A stretch of DNA of 64,000 nt. Origin: Petrolisthes cinctipes. Its lineage: Eukaryota > Arthropoda > Malacostraca > Decapoda > Porcellanidae. Below are positions 20,572 to 35,500 of this stretch, piece after piece. The stretch lies in NCBI GenBank assembly GCA_033782935.1, contig JAWQEG010000286.1:5001-69000 (forward strand), written 5' to 3'. Made by a program: the position numbers and the translations under genes. Position 1 is the first letter of the stretch; the number at the start of each line of letters is the position of its first letter. Below the pieces are notes generated by a model. It was not told the DNA's origin and did not search any database. It saw nothing but the letters and a program-made list of their open reading frames with translations.

Positions 20572-23500
20572 CTGTATGTAAACAAAGAAGAAATTCAAAT
20601 GTTGTGCAGTGCTGTAATCTCTTCACATTCAACTCTGGAAAAAAAAAAAAGCAAGCAAGCAAGCACGCACACATGCACACACACACATAAAACTCCCTGA
20701 TGCAAGAGTTAACCTGTACCCTCAGTCTTTCATATACACAACTAGTCGACTCTGGAACACACAACTAGATGGAAAGATAGGAGAGATATTCTTGACAGTA
20801 TAAAGGGGGGCTACTGATTCCTCCAAACTATTCCAACAAATAAATCACCTCAATGTTGCTAGTGGGGGATCTGTTTCGTGACACAGTTAGAAAGAATTGT
20901 TATTCCACCAAATTACCATGAAAAGTCTCTCCTCTTAATTCTGTGGATTGCCAAGGAAGGAAGGAAGAAAAAGAAGAAAGGAAAGACAAGAAACAACAAA
21001 ATGAATAAAAGTAAAAATGAAAGAAAGGAAAGAAGGAAGGGAAAACGAATGAAAGAAATAAAAGTAAAATTGAAGAAAACAAAATATTATGTAATGAACA
21101 AGGAAAGAAGAGAGAAAGAAAAGTGAAAGAATGGAAAGAAATGAGGAAGGATAAAATGTATGAAAATTGAAAGGGAATATATAATGTTTGAAAATAAAAT
21201 GGCAATGAAGGAACAGAGTAAAAGGGCATAAAACATATTCAATTACTATAACCCATAAAATACAGCTTACATTTTAGTGATGGTTAGACAAATTAACGTC
21301 ACACACACACACACACAAAATACATATCACAGTGAGGAAGTTGAATCTTATATTTGGGCCAGACACAAGAACATTCAGTACCACGCCATTGTACCGGTAC
21401 CATCAATATTCTTGCATGCAATGGTGTGGTACCAGTGCGATGACTCCATAGATAAGTTACAGAGCCATTGTACTGCTACCACACCAAAATCAACACCACC
21501 TTCCTTCCGTGTTTCCTCCCTCCCTCCTTCCTTACCTCATGCCTGTGCTTCTTGTGCTTCTTTTGTTTCTTGTGCTTCTTATGTTTTTTCTTCTTATCTT
21601 TCTTCTTCTTTTTCTTTTCTTCTGCATCTGACAACTGAAAATAAATAAATAAACTCAATTAATGGGACAATACACTTTTGGTACGTTGGAGTGTCCGGAT
21701 TCCTCCAAAGTATATCAGGAAACAAGTGGGACCAGAGTAACAAAAACAATGGTGGCCTGTTGTTGTTGCCTGGATAAGTTTGGAGGAATCAGTTGCTCCA
21801 GATTTATCAACACTGTACTATCAAACCCCATTAACACTCTCAAGCACGGCCTGGTTTTGTTTAAACTGCGCTCATGGGCGTGGCAGGACACACCTCACTT
21901 TTGGAGTGCTAGTTTGAATTGGGGAAACTGACTGAGGCAGCCAGCCACTGTCCTGACAGTGTGTGTTTCATTATATTTCATATGTTACTAGTGTAGAGGA
22001 TGCCTATGTGGCATCCAAAATTGAACTAAATCTGCCCAATAGTTTTAACAAGGATTTTTCCAAAATTAGGATGCCAAAGTGGTGTCGGCGCGCAAACGTA
22101 AAGTTATTATTATTTTTTTCCTAAAACGCATCGTAGGCGTCAGCCGTGCGCAAGAGTGTCGAGATGCCCAATAATATATTCCAAGAAACACTCCTAAGCT
22201 TTATGAATGAAGCATATATCTAAGCCAACCTAAATATATATAAGCCAATCTAAATATAAAACCACACTATTGATTATTTCCTGGATAATGATAACAAAAA
22301 AGCTAAAATAGAGTAATGCCTTGTTTTGTACTGTTGGTGTTATGGGTATTTGTCATGAATCTGTGTATTGTAAACCCTCATTATCCACTGGGTTTATGGG
22401 TGTGTAATGTACAGTTGGCAAAAAAAGTATTGGAACCACCCTTACTTTTAAATTAACTATAATTATCTATAGGGGAGTTCCAATACTTTTTTTTGCCGAC
22501 TGTACACATTCATTACAAACAGTACCATACACACCCATAACACAAACAGTGTAAAACAAGGCATTATTGTAATAAAATAGTCTTGTTGGTTTGTTCTAGT
22601 CTGATCTCTGAGAGTCACAGATGTGGCATCTGCACAATATACATTTCACTCACAGTCTACCCATTAGTACAATAAACTCTCATTATCCTCTGGGTTTAGG
22701 GGTGTGTGCTGCACTGTTTGTAATGAATCTGTGTATAGTAAACCCTCTTATACATTACACACCAATAAACCCAGTGGAAAATGAGGATTCACTGTACATG
22801 GATTCATTACAAACAGTATAATACACATCCATCTGTGAACCCTCTTTACAGGGCCTACTGTAGCTATCTATTTCCAAGATGAACACAACAACATACACTT
22901 ACACCTGAGTCTGAAGTAGTGTCCTTCTTCTTGTGCTTCTTCTTCTTCTTCTTCTTTTTCTTCTCTATGGGTGAGGATTCCCTGCTGGAGGAGCCGCCGG
23001 AGCCGTCTGAGTCCGAGCCGTCTGCCGAGCCGCTGTCAGCCGCTGCCCTCCTGCCACCACCACGCTGCTGCTGCTGAAGGGGTGATGCTGACTTGCTGAG
23101 TGATCGTGATGAGCGTCGTCGGTGGTGTTGGTGGTGGTAATGTTTCAGTGTGCGGTGATCACCCTCGTCGTTGGAGTCAGTGTCTGAGTCGTCGTCGGTG
23201 TCGGAGGCCATCGGGTTGTTCTCGTTCCGGCGGCGGGCCACAGTGTTCCGGGGGCTGATATCATTAGTTGGTTGGCACTACTAGGATTTAACTTATCTAT
23301 TGTATATATATAGTACAGTTGTAAATGATGATGGGGCTCATATTATCAGCTGGTAATCACTGTTAAATTTTGCCTTATATATATAAAGTACTGTTGTATT
23401 TTATGATAATATATGATGGAGGGCTGATACAATTAGTTGGAAGTCACTGTTATGGTTTGACTTATCTATATACTGTATATGAAGCAGAGTTGTAAATGAT

Positions 23501-26500
23501 AACAGGGTTGATATTATTAGTTGGTAGTGACTTACAGTTTGATTTATCTATATATATGAAGCAGTTGTAAATGATAACGGGGTTGATATTAATAGTTGGC
23601 AGTGACTGACATGATTTGGCTTATACTGTATTATATCATATTACACTGGTTTATATTATATTACACACTTCATGGCACCAGTGACGATAAATGATGATGG
23701 GAGGCTGATATCATTAGTGACTGTTGTGGCTTATATACTATTATATTATATAACAAGCTTCAAGATGATAAATGATGAAAATGGTTAATGATAAGGTGAT
23801 AGAAAGGTGAAGACAGCAAATATGAAGGAAAGGGAGGTGATAGAGAGGTGGAACAGCAAGCAGGAAAGAAACAGAAGGAAAAGAGGGCCCAATTAAAAAC
23901 TGAAAAGGAGTGGCTGGGACTGAAGGAGTACTAAAACCATTACTAAATAAAGTACATTAAGCCTTCAATATACAGTAAATAAATAAACACTTAATTTTAC
24001 ATTCATTGAAGACCACCAAATGTTTTCCCAGGTTTCTGTTATTTATTACCATAGAGATAAAGGGTCGATTCCCACAGTGGGTTTGGTTTGTTAGGATGCT
24101 CCCCAACCAATCACACTTGTCAGTCTTAATTATATCCAACAACAAATTCAGTCTCCATATCCACAAAATCTGTCAGGTAGTTCCATTATTATCATAGTTT
24201 GATAGTGGAGTCAACAAATTCATCCAATAATTCACTCATAAGTCCTTTACACAGTTCAGTATCTTTCGTTAGGGTGTTTGCAAACCAAAACAAACCACTG
24301 TGGAATTGGTACTAAGTGATTTACAGAGTCTGTATTAAGAAAGGGACAGTGCTAAATTCAATTATTTATATATAGAGAGGGCCTGACTACTGTACTCCAG
24401 GGTCGGTAGGAATCAATCAATTTAAGAATCAATACTAGAGGGTTGGTAAGAATTAATACCTCTTGGTGAGTTTGTACTGGACTTCCTTGATGGTGTCAGC
24501 GGAGTAGTTGGCAAGTTGCATGAGTCTGCTGGCATTGTTGATGTTGTGCTTCTTGTCTGTGGTGGCAGGGATGGGGAGTGGGGCTGGGCCGCTGCCACCA
24601 CTTCGTCTCGGTGACCTCGATGCGCTTCTCAACTTCTTGCGAGCTGGCGATCGCGACCGTGAACCCCGGTACCTGATAAAAAGTACGACAAAGATCACTC
24701 ACAAGACACTGGTACAGTAGGCAGGCCCTTGATGTAAGATGATTAAATTTAGCACTATCTTTTTAACCAAGACTCAGTATATCACATACGGTGTATATTT
24801 TGGGTAGGTTAAGATATTCACTGTATAATTGTAAGGTTATTTCTTTATATTCAGGGTCGTTTGTGTGTGTGGTGAGGTGGCAAGGAGGTACTGCATTTGT
24901 GCAGGACCAGTCCGGTTCCCTGCTTTCACTAAATTTAACTACATGCTAAATAACATAAACTCATCCCTTGTATGACCATAAAGTGACGGTAAAATTTTAA
25001 GAATCGCCGTCTCTTCATTGAGATGGGTTTTTCTATGCATTGAAAGATGGAAAAAGGAAGTGATATTTGGGCCAGGGGTCGAGACACCGTTAGTGAGGAG
25101 GAGAGAGAAGGCTCTGAGTTCATTCAGCTGAAACTCCTCTTCCTCATAGGTATGTTCCGACTTGCTCTCCTCCTAATGGCATAATAGCTCAGTTTTTTTT
25201 ATTTTCTTAAAACAAGAGTCAGTGAGTGGCCCCTTAAAGTAACCTTGCATTGAAAGTATAAGTCCCTGTGTTCATTCAGCTGCAACCAGCTGAATAGCAA
25301 AACAAGCTGGGAATCGAGCAGCGTAGTGCCCTATACACACACACACACAGTTAGCTAGTTTGGAGTTTCTCTACTGGTGGCATGTGTTCCACAGTGACCG
25401 CTCAGCCCAGCCCAATCACACAGCTATCTAGAGAACTAGGGAGTGGTCCAATTCCAGTAATCCTTAAGTGTGGAAACCAGTTGCTGTTGAGTTTGAGCTA
25501 GGGTCTCCTCTAGAGTTGTGGTTGTCATTATCGCACTGGGATAATAATTTGTGGGTTTTGCTAGGTTATATCTGATCATATCTTTATATTCTTTGTGTTT
25601 TGGCCACATAATTTAGTTGGATAACCAGGTGCAAGGGTTCAACCGACCACAGCGGTGTTGAGTTGAGTTAGGGTCTCCTCCAGAGTTGTGGCTGTCATTA
25701 TTGCACTTAGGTAATATTTGTTGGGGTTTGTTGTTGTTGTTTTGTTCTTGATATTCTCCCGGGGCAGAATGGCCTCCTGTCCCACAGACCCCTGGTACGC
25801 TCTGGTCGCAGTGAAAAAACAATTTAAAATAAAGGATGGGCTGGCAGTATATGCCAGGGCTACCAAAGCAAATCGCAGAAAGATGGGACCAGAGCTTACT
25901 GAACCAGGGAGTCTGGGGGCCTCCGACTGCCAGGGAGATTGGAGGGGAGGTCTTTGATCCCACAGCCAGTGCTGTGGGCCCAAGTGTTTGTATTGGTGTC
26001 TAGTTGCAGGCGTGTGCCGAGCAGTAGGTAGTGAACTTGCCTGCGACACCGTGGGGTAACAAGAATTTTTTTGAGCACTCAGATTCAGAGTTTATCTCTT
26101 CCTGGAGTAGGGTGTTTATACTTATGGTGATCGGGCCAGGTTACACGCAGGGTGACGAGTAGGTTTAACAGGTGATTCCCGAGTCTCTGATAACTTTAAG
26201 TCTTGGCCCCAAACCCCCTTACGCTACCAAATTCTCATCTAAAAGTGAAGTTTTCCAAAGTGGGAAAAAAATTATGGTTTTACAGAAGCCTGGGAAAACA
26301 TTTGGTGGTCTTCAATGAGTGCCAATATGGTCATGTTTCCTAGTATGCTTTGGAGGAATCAAGGTGCTCTAATGTACCAAAAGTATACAGTATTATTTTC
26401 ATCTTAATTTCAAAGTTAGAACTCTTCCAAACACCTTACCGAGTACACCTCATACATTATACGCAATATACATGAAGTTAACACCACTAAGAGAAAATGT

Positions 26501-29500
26501 ATACACACACACTTTATGAAACACTAGATAGTGTAATGCCTCATTTTCCACTGTTGGTGTTCTGGTTGTGTGTGACGCCTCGTTCCCTCCGGGAACTCCC
26601 CCCAAGGGGGTGGGCCAAGGCAGTAGTGTCTCCAGTTCTCGCTGTTCCAACACTCCCTCTTTACTTGGTCAAGCCCTCCTCTGCCCCTCACATTTTTCTC
26701 CTTTACATACTCTTCCATTCTGTTCTGCCATCTAACCAGAGGTCTGCCTCTCACACCAGGTCCCACAACTTCACTATCGTACACCTTTACAAATTCCTCA
26801 CCTTGCATTCTCTCTACATGTCCAAACCACCTCAATGTATTAAGCTTCACTCTCTCAACCACTCCACACTCAGTACCAATTGCCTTCTCACTCATACCAC
26901 ACTCTCCATCCCACCTAGTAAGTCCACATGCTCCTCTCAAGGAACTCATTTCCACAGCACCTATTCTAGACTGATGATCCCTACTCCATGTCCATGTCTC
27001 TGACGCATACGCCAGTGTTGGCAGGATTATACTATTTCGTAGTCCCTGTTTCACTTCCATACTCTTATTTTCTACCCTTCACAATCCTCCCCAGTGATCC
27101 TTTGACCTGTCTACCCCTCACTGCTCTCTCCCTAATTTCTCCTTCCATATTTCCATGTTTACACAGAACTGTAACCAGGTACTTAAACTCCTTCACTTCC
27201 GCCATCCTCTAACCCCTCAGTTATCTCACACTTCATCAGTAGTGCATTGTTTGTAATGAATGTGTGTACAGTAAACCCTCATTATCCACTGGATTTATAG
27301 GAGTGTAATGTAAACAGAGAGGGTTTACTGTACAGCACACATATTCAATACAAACAGTACAATACACACTCATAACAACAACAGTGCAAAACAAGGCATT
27401 ACTGTAAGGCTATTTAGTATGATAACTGCCTTGTTTCCCTCACCTTTCTGGAGGTGAGAGTGGCGGTCTGTGTCTTGGACTGAGAGAAGACCTCCTGCCG
27501 CGTGAACTTGGTGACCTGTGTCCCCTTGAGTTAATGGACTGTCTTCCCCTTGGGCTGGTGGGTGACCTTCCTCTTCTCATTATGTGTGGGGACATCCTAC
27601 CCCGAGCTGGACTAGATGGTGGTGACCGTCGCATCATTGGTTTAGGGCTTGGTGATCTGCGGTGATAACGTGGACTGGGGGAGTGGTGGTGGTGGCGACG
27701 CTGCAGGCTGGGTGACCTGATTGATATATAGGGTATAGAAGGATTAACATTATTAGTCTATTTCTAGAGGTATTAATATCAATAATCAATGAATAATAAT
27801 AAAATTAAGTTCCTGAACACTAATGTCACTAAATATTCATGAATAATAAAATTATGATGAAGCAAGCAGTGTGAGAGGAGCTATTGCATGTCCAACCTTA
27901 GTTTAATGGGAAAGGAAGGATGCAAAACCAAGATGATGATTATGATGTCTTTCAATGGTGTGATAGTGACCTGCATCGATATTGAGGTTGGGATGGTTTA
28001 GGTTAGGTTAGGTTACATTAGGTTGTAATAGCAGTGTAAGATGAAGATGATGATGATGTCTTTGAACACTGTGGTAGTTAGTTGGTTACCTGCGTCGGTA
28101 GCGTGGTGAGGGGCTGCGTCGGGCCCGCCGAGGTGAACCCGACCGCCGGTGGTAACGAGGGGAGCCACGGCGAGGAGAACCACCACCACGCTGATCGGTT
28201 GTGTTGCGTGACGGTCCCTGTTCATAGATACTATACAGTTAATGGGGTAGTACAGTGTTGGCATTAATTACAATAAACTCTGGATATACAATTAAAAAAT
28301 ACTTGTATCTATCACTTCATTCTACACTCAGTCCCACATTGAACACCACCAAATGTTTTCCCATGTTATTCATTACCATACAGACTAAGTGATTTACTGA
28401 TTGTGTTAAAAGGATAGAGCTAAATCTATTCACCTTACATCGAGGGCCCACTGTAGACAATGGTGTTAATTCTTGATAAACATATTGCACTGATCATGTT
28501 GACAACTGAACACATAACAATGGCTTTACATTCAACATTTCTATTCTGAAGATGAAACACCTATGAGAGTAGATTTATGGGGGGTAGTATGCTTTTGGTA
28601 CATTAGAATGCCTTAATTCTTCTAAAGTATCGGTATGCCAGGAAACAGGACCAGATAAACAAAAATATTGGTAGCCCGTTGCTGCTTGGAATAGTTTGGA
28701 GGGAACAGTTGATCCAGATTTACCACCATTCTCTTACACCCATCCATTATAAGAACTCAATACTACAATCTACTTTCACTATAATTATTTAGCACAGAGA
28801 GCAACAAATAATAGCTTACTTCATCTTCAGAGCTGGAAGGATCTCTATTGGACCTGTACTGTCTCTTCTTTAACACTGAGTCTTCTTTACGGTGAATTTC
28901 AAAGTCATCCTCTTTGTTCCTGAGCGGTGAGCGGCTGCGGGATCTGGAAGTACTGGCAGAAGCAGGAATACAATTAGAATGAGGTATACATACAGGAAAA
29001 GCATTGTACAGTAATTAATGTCTCGTTTTCCACTGTTGGTGTTATGGGTGTGTATTTCATGAATCTGTGTACAGTTAATCCTCATTATCCACTGGCGTTA
29101 TGGGTGTGTAATGTACAAAGAGGGTTTATCGTACAGATCCATTACAAACAGTGCAATACACAGCTATCATAACACCAACAGACATTACTGTATAATTTTA
29201 ATGAGGTATACACACAACAGAGACATTGTACAGTAATGCCTTGTATTGCACTATTGGTGTTATGGGTGTGTATTGTACTGTTTGTAATAAATCTGTGTAT
29301 AATAACCCCTCTTTATACATCACACACCCATAAACCCTGTGCATGATGATGGTTTATGGTAAACTGATTCATGGAAAGGGGTATAATACACACCAAAAAT
29401 AACAGTGGATAACAAAGGAATACTGTAATGTGAAAATGATCATTTTACCTGGATGAGTCTGACTTGGAGCTTGGCGAGTGTGATGGTCTGCGTCGTGACT

Positions 29501-32500
29501 TCACTCTTGGTGAGGGAGATCGTTTGTTGCGAGGGCTGCCTGACCTCTTGGGGATACTGGCTGAACGTTTGCGCAAGCCAGGGGAACTCCTGCGTGGGCT
29601 GCCCGACCGCTTGTGAGGGCTGGACGACGGCTTGCGTGGGCTGATGGAACGTTTGCTGCGAGGGCTGGGAGAACGTTTGCTTCGAGGACTGATAGACCGT
29701 TTACTGCGTGGGCTGGGAGAGCGCTTGCTACGTGGGCTGACAGAACGTTTACTACGAGGGCTGGGAGAACGTTTGCTGCGGTGGCCCGGGGAGTGTTTCC
29801 GTGGACTAAGGGAACGCTTCCTGGGTGATTTCCTTCTACGATCCTCTTCTTTCTTTGGAGATCGTCCTCTGGGTGATCTGAAGGTTGAAAAGGAATAAGT
29901 CAGAGCGGCAGCTGAATTTTCAACATTAATTACAGCCCTCATGATGATGCAACAAGCTACCAAATTTAAGGGGGAAGTAGCGTTGGTGGGATATCTAGAG
30001 CAACAGATTTCTCCAAACTATTCCAAGCAACAGGTTACCATTATTTATGTTCATCTGGTCCTGTTGTTTCTTGGCATACTTTGGAGAAATTATGGTGCTC
30101 TAATAAACCAAAAGTCCCCTTAACACTTAAAGAGTTGCTTGAATATTTCAGCTTGGAAATTCTAAACTAAAACATCATCATCATTATTTCCTTTGTATCC
30201 TGAGGTGCAGAAAATGGAAGCAGAATACAAAAAGAGACAAAAACTTCCAATACAATTGACCCTCGACATAAGATGATTAAATTGAGTTCTATCCTTTTAA
30301 AACAGGTTCAGTAAATTTCTTAATCTATATGGTAATGAATAGCAGAAGCCTGGGAAAATCTTTGATGGTCTTCAATGTGTAAGATGCAGTAGTGGATAAA
30401 AGTATTTATTCATTGTATACTGAGGGTCTACAGTATATATTGTCTTGTATATGGTACAGTGAAACTAAAATGCTACCCCACTTCCCCTACACACACACAT
30501 ACCTGTCAGACCGTCGACTTTTCCTGTCCCTGGAGTGTCTGTTGTCGTTGCGGTCCCACCTCTCCTTCTTTGGGGCTGGTTCCTCTTTCTCCGCCTTTGC
30601 CGTTGCCTCGGGTTTCGGAGAGCCTTCTAGAGGCCTCGGTGACTTGCCTCCTGATTTCTCCTTCGCTGAAACATCACCGTTGGTTTCCTTCTTCTCCTCT
30701 TTTACTTTACTGGATTCCTCTTTTCTGTCCCATCTGAAAAATGTTATCATATGTATTTAGATATTCTTTTCACTCCTCCTTTACTTTACTGGATTCCTTT
30801 TTTATGCCACAGCTGAAAAAAGTATGTATGTACAGTATTTTATATATGTTTTTTTCCTTTCTGTCCGATCTGAAAAATTTTGTTTTTTTTCAGATTCTGT
30901 TTACCCTTCCTTTACTTTATAGGATTCCTCCTTTCTGTCCCATCTGAATAATTTATGTATCTATATGTTCTTTTCTTCTCCGCCTTTATATTACGGGATT
31001 CCTCCTTTCTACCCCATCTGAAAACTGTATGGGTGGTATTATCAAACTTCTTCAACGAAACGGCTCTTTGTTGATCAATTTGTTTTGCAAAATAATAGGA
31101 AGAAAACTTTTCCATGAAGTAGTAATTTATTGATAGCATCCTATGTATTTATATTAGCAATAGCCTAAACAGTATCAGCACCACAGAGTCAAGATTATGG
31201 GGGCAGTACTGTGTTGGTGGTAAATTTGGAGCAACTGATTATTCCTCCAAATTATTTGACACAACAACAGGACACCATTATATTTGTTAATCAGGTCCCG
31301 TTTCTTGGTATACTTCAGAGGAATCAAGGAGCTGTAATGTACCAGCACAAGACTACCCCCGTAACGATTTACCTGTGAAAGAAAACCAGAAATATAGGTA
31401 ATACTAAATGACACACCTCGATGATGATGATGAGGAATCTTTCTTAGGATCTTTCTTGTCGTCTTTGGAGCGAGGGGAACGAGAGCGGTCGCGTCGGGAG
31501 CTACGCGAAGATTTGTCTCGGCTACGACTCCTCCTGTAAAAAATAAAACTTAATATTAATATAGGTGGGAATGCAATCCTATTTATATTATCAATAGAGA
31601 CTGAGTGGGAAGGTAAACAGCATTACAACACACATACACAGAGAGGGAGGGGAGGGACCTACCTCTCCTTGCGTTCCTTTTCCCTGTCCTTGTCTCGGTC
31701 GCGTTCCTTCTCTTTTTCTTTGTCTTTATCTCGTTCTCGTCGTGCTTCTTGTATCTTCTGAAGTCTCTCTTCCTCTTCCTGCAAGGTAAATTTGAAGTAA
31801 TTTTAAGGTGCTGGTACAGTGCTGATGTTGGTAAATCTAGACCAATTGATTTCTAAAGTACTCACTCACTCACTCCTTTCATAATAAATACACAACCTTA
31901 ACTTACCATCTTTTTCTTCAGTTCTTCCTTTTTCTGGTCCAAGAACTGCTTAGGAATGCCTGAAGGACTGGCCTGGGCAGAGAGCAGCAACTCCCATATC
32001 TCTCCCATGAAGATACGAGCATTTTTACCATTGAGGAAGCCAGTTAACATTATCTGCATCTTCCTGGGGTCTGGATTCTGTAACATAAACAAAACAACAC
32101 TTATTAGAGGTTAGTGGTGAGCTGCCACACCATGATAATTATGTACAGTAATGGTATAGATCACACACAAAGCTCAATCAGTGTTGTTGGAACTTAGGAC
32201 CAGGGCTGTATGCAAGAACATTGGTGATGATGATGGTGTGGTACCAGTACCACGACTCCATAGACATCATACCAGTAACTTGCCATTGTCAACACTACTG
32301 ATATTCTTGCATACGATAGTGTGGTACTGGTACAATGACTCCATACACACACTACAGAGCCATTGTATCAGTACCACACCATTGTCAACACCACAGATAT
32401 TCTTGTATATAGCCCTTTGTCTCACAGCAGAATAAGTGGAAAAAATATTACATTGTTATAAACCAGCAACATTTCAAGTCAAGCATATGAAACAATGCTA

Positions 32501-35500
32501 CAGTGTGATTAAAGAAAGTACTCTAAAATTATAATAATTAAAATTGACAACAATATTGAACTATATTTGTTATTATAGAAAAAAAAAAACATATACATAA
32601 TATACACCCCATTAATTTAATTACTTCTTATGGCTATGTGACAAATATTTCCTTTAAAGGAGAAATGACAAAAAGAGAGAAGGCAGTCAGTGAGGGGGGC
32701 TGCATTTATAGGGGGCCGATATGACGGCAAACACACGCTCTCTTTATTCAGTGACAGTCGGAGGTGGGCCTGGCAGGATGTTGATGGGGTTGGGGGGGCA
32801 GCAGACTAAACACACCAAACCTGAGAGAGAAGCACTGACTGACTCCCAATACAGTACAAGAGGGGTGTGAGGTGCGTTGTCTCGGCTTCCCAGTGTCTCT
32901 CTCTCTCTCTCTCTCCTCCCTAGAAGACTGAGTCAAAGTCAGTATCAGTCACACACACACAATGCCGATAATTATAGCAGACTCTTGATATATGATGAAT
33001 AAAGTACTAGTACCCACCAATGAATAAATATTTGTATCTACCACCACTCTTATTATGCACTCACTGAAGATCACCCAATGTTTTCCCAGGCTTCTATTAT
33101 TCATTTCCATACAGACTATAAGAGATAATTTGAGCTTATAGTAAAAGGATAGTGTTAAACTTAATAATTTTATATCGAGGGCCAATTGTCTAACTAACTA
33201 TGCCAGTACCTCACAACAGTTATAAAAGGGGGTAACACACTCTTGGTACATTGGAGTGCCTTGATTCCTCCAAAGTATGCCAGGCACGGTACAGGACCAG
33301 ATGAACAAATATAATGGTAGCCTGTTGTGGCTTGGAATAATATGGAAGAATCACTTGCTCCATATTTACCAACAACAATGTACTACCCCCATTTTATCAT
33401 TTTTATTTCCATGGGATAAGTTTATTGTATATATCTGCAATCAAACCTGAGGATTATTTTATGTGGGAGAGTTAGAGAACCAAGCATTATCTAAAGTAGA
33501 GTAACTGCATACTTAAAAATATTGATACAATATTGAACATAATATCTGAACCATTATTATATTGCAGAGCTATTCAGAAACCTTCACTTCATCATGGGAT
33601 ATATTATTATATGCAAAATAACCAGAGGAGACAGTATAGGAGAGATAGAATGATACAGAGAAATAATGAGGTTTGAGAGTTAAAATAATAGTCACATGAA
33701 CACAAGGATCTGACCTGAACCTAACCTGATATTACCTCCCAGCATTCCTGAGTGATTAAGGGGGTAATACACATTTGGTACATTAGAGTGCCTAAATTCC
33801 TTCGAAGTATGCCAGACACAAAACAGGACAAGATTAACAAATATAATGGTGGCCTGTTGTTGCCTAGAATACTTTGCAGGAAATCGTTGCTCTAGATTTA
33901 CTACCAACACTGTATTAACCCCTTACCCAGACTCGTCTACATAACTGAAAACAAATTTGGTCTTGAAATGTCTATAGCTCATGTTTTCATTAACAACACA
34001 TCAAGCCCCTACTAAATAGCCCCTCAGGGTGGTATTAATAAATGACTACCTCTTCAAGGAATAGGCTCTTCATCGCTCAGCTTGTATCATTTTGCAATAC
34101 AAATCGGAGTTACAGTCCATATGAAAACGAAGGAAACTGAAGGTGAATGTTGGTAAAAGTAAGGTGATGGTATCTGAGAGGGCAAACTGAAGTGATTGAA
34201 TTTGCCACACCCTACAGAGTGGGAGCACTAACTAGGACTAAATGTGAGATAACTCTGGGGGGTAAGAGGATGAAGTGAAGGAGTTGGGAGAAGTACCTGG
34301 GTACAGTTCTGTGTAAACATGGAAATATGGAAGGAGAAATCAGGGAGAGCAGTGAGGGGTAGACAGGTCATAGGATCATTAGGGATGATTGCGAAGGGTA
34401 GAAATGTGAGTATGGAAGTGAAACGGGGACTACGAAACAGTATAATCCTGTCAATACTGACATATGCATCAGAGACATGGACATGGAGTAGGGCTCATCA
34501 GTCTAGAATAGGTGCAGTGGATGCGAGTTACTTGAGAAGAGCATGTGGACTTACCAAATGGGATGGAGAAAGTAATGAGTGTGTGCATCAGAGAGTATAA
34601 GTGTGGTATGAGTGAGAAGGTAATTGGTATTGAGTGTGGAGTGGTTGAGAGAGTAAAGCGTAATACACTGAGGTGGTTTGGAGATGTGGAAAAAATGCAA
34701 GGTGAGGAATTTGTAAAGAGGGTGTATGGAAGTGAACTTGTGGGACCTGGTGTGAGAGGCAGACCTCCGGTTAGATGGCAGAATAGAGTGGAAGATTATG
34801 AGAGGGAGAGAAATGTGAGGGGTAGAGTAGGGCTTGACTAAGTAAGGAGGGAGTGTTGGAACAGGGAAAGCTGGCGACACTTCTGTTATGGCCACCCCCT
34901 TGGGGGGAGTTCCCGGAGGGAACGAGGTATCAGAGCTATAGATAGAATCGAGTGGTGAATAGCCTTTTCCTCAAAGTAATTTAATAATACCAGCCTTGGT
35001 TTTCTCCCACCCACATTTATTTTGGGCCGTATTCCAAGTCACATTTGTGTTACGAGCAATAATACCTTGTTTTCCACTGTTGGTGGGTGTTGTGTGTGTG
35101 TACTGCACTGTTTGTAATGAATCTGTGTACAGTACAGTAAACCCTCTTTGTACATTAGAAACCCATAAAATCAGTGCATAACGGGGGTATATTGTACAAG
35201 GATTTATAGACAACAATAGTGGAAAATGAAGGAGTACTGCACTTTGAAACAAAAGTCAAGGGCAATGATATAAAACACCAAAGTATCAATTACAACATTC
35301 CTAATCATGTTATTAAGTCCAATTCTTCTCTCTTCTGATTGACAAGTCCTTCCTTGTATTGTACTTTTTTTTTTTGCTTAGATTTGCAGAAAACACTCAT
35401 TAACAATCAATTTTAAGGGGACATTACAGTGTTGGTAAATCAGAAGCAACTAATTCCTCCAAACTATTCCAGGCAACAGGACACCAGCATTAACGTTAAG

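Noticed and set aside
20900..21229. Lys/Arg-rich (+) and Phe/Ser-rich (-) frames
   Set aside because: Purine-rich low-complexity intron; not in phase with SRRM1 exons.
29453..29898. Plus-strand frames over SRRM1 exon 8
   Set aside because: Antisense shadow of the SPRSK repeats.
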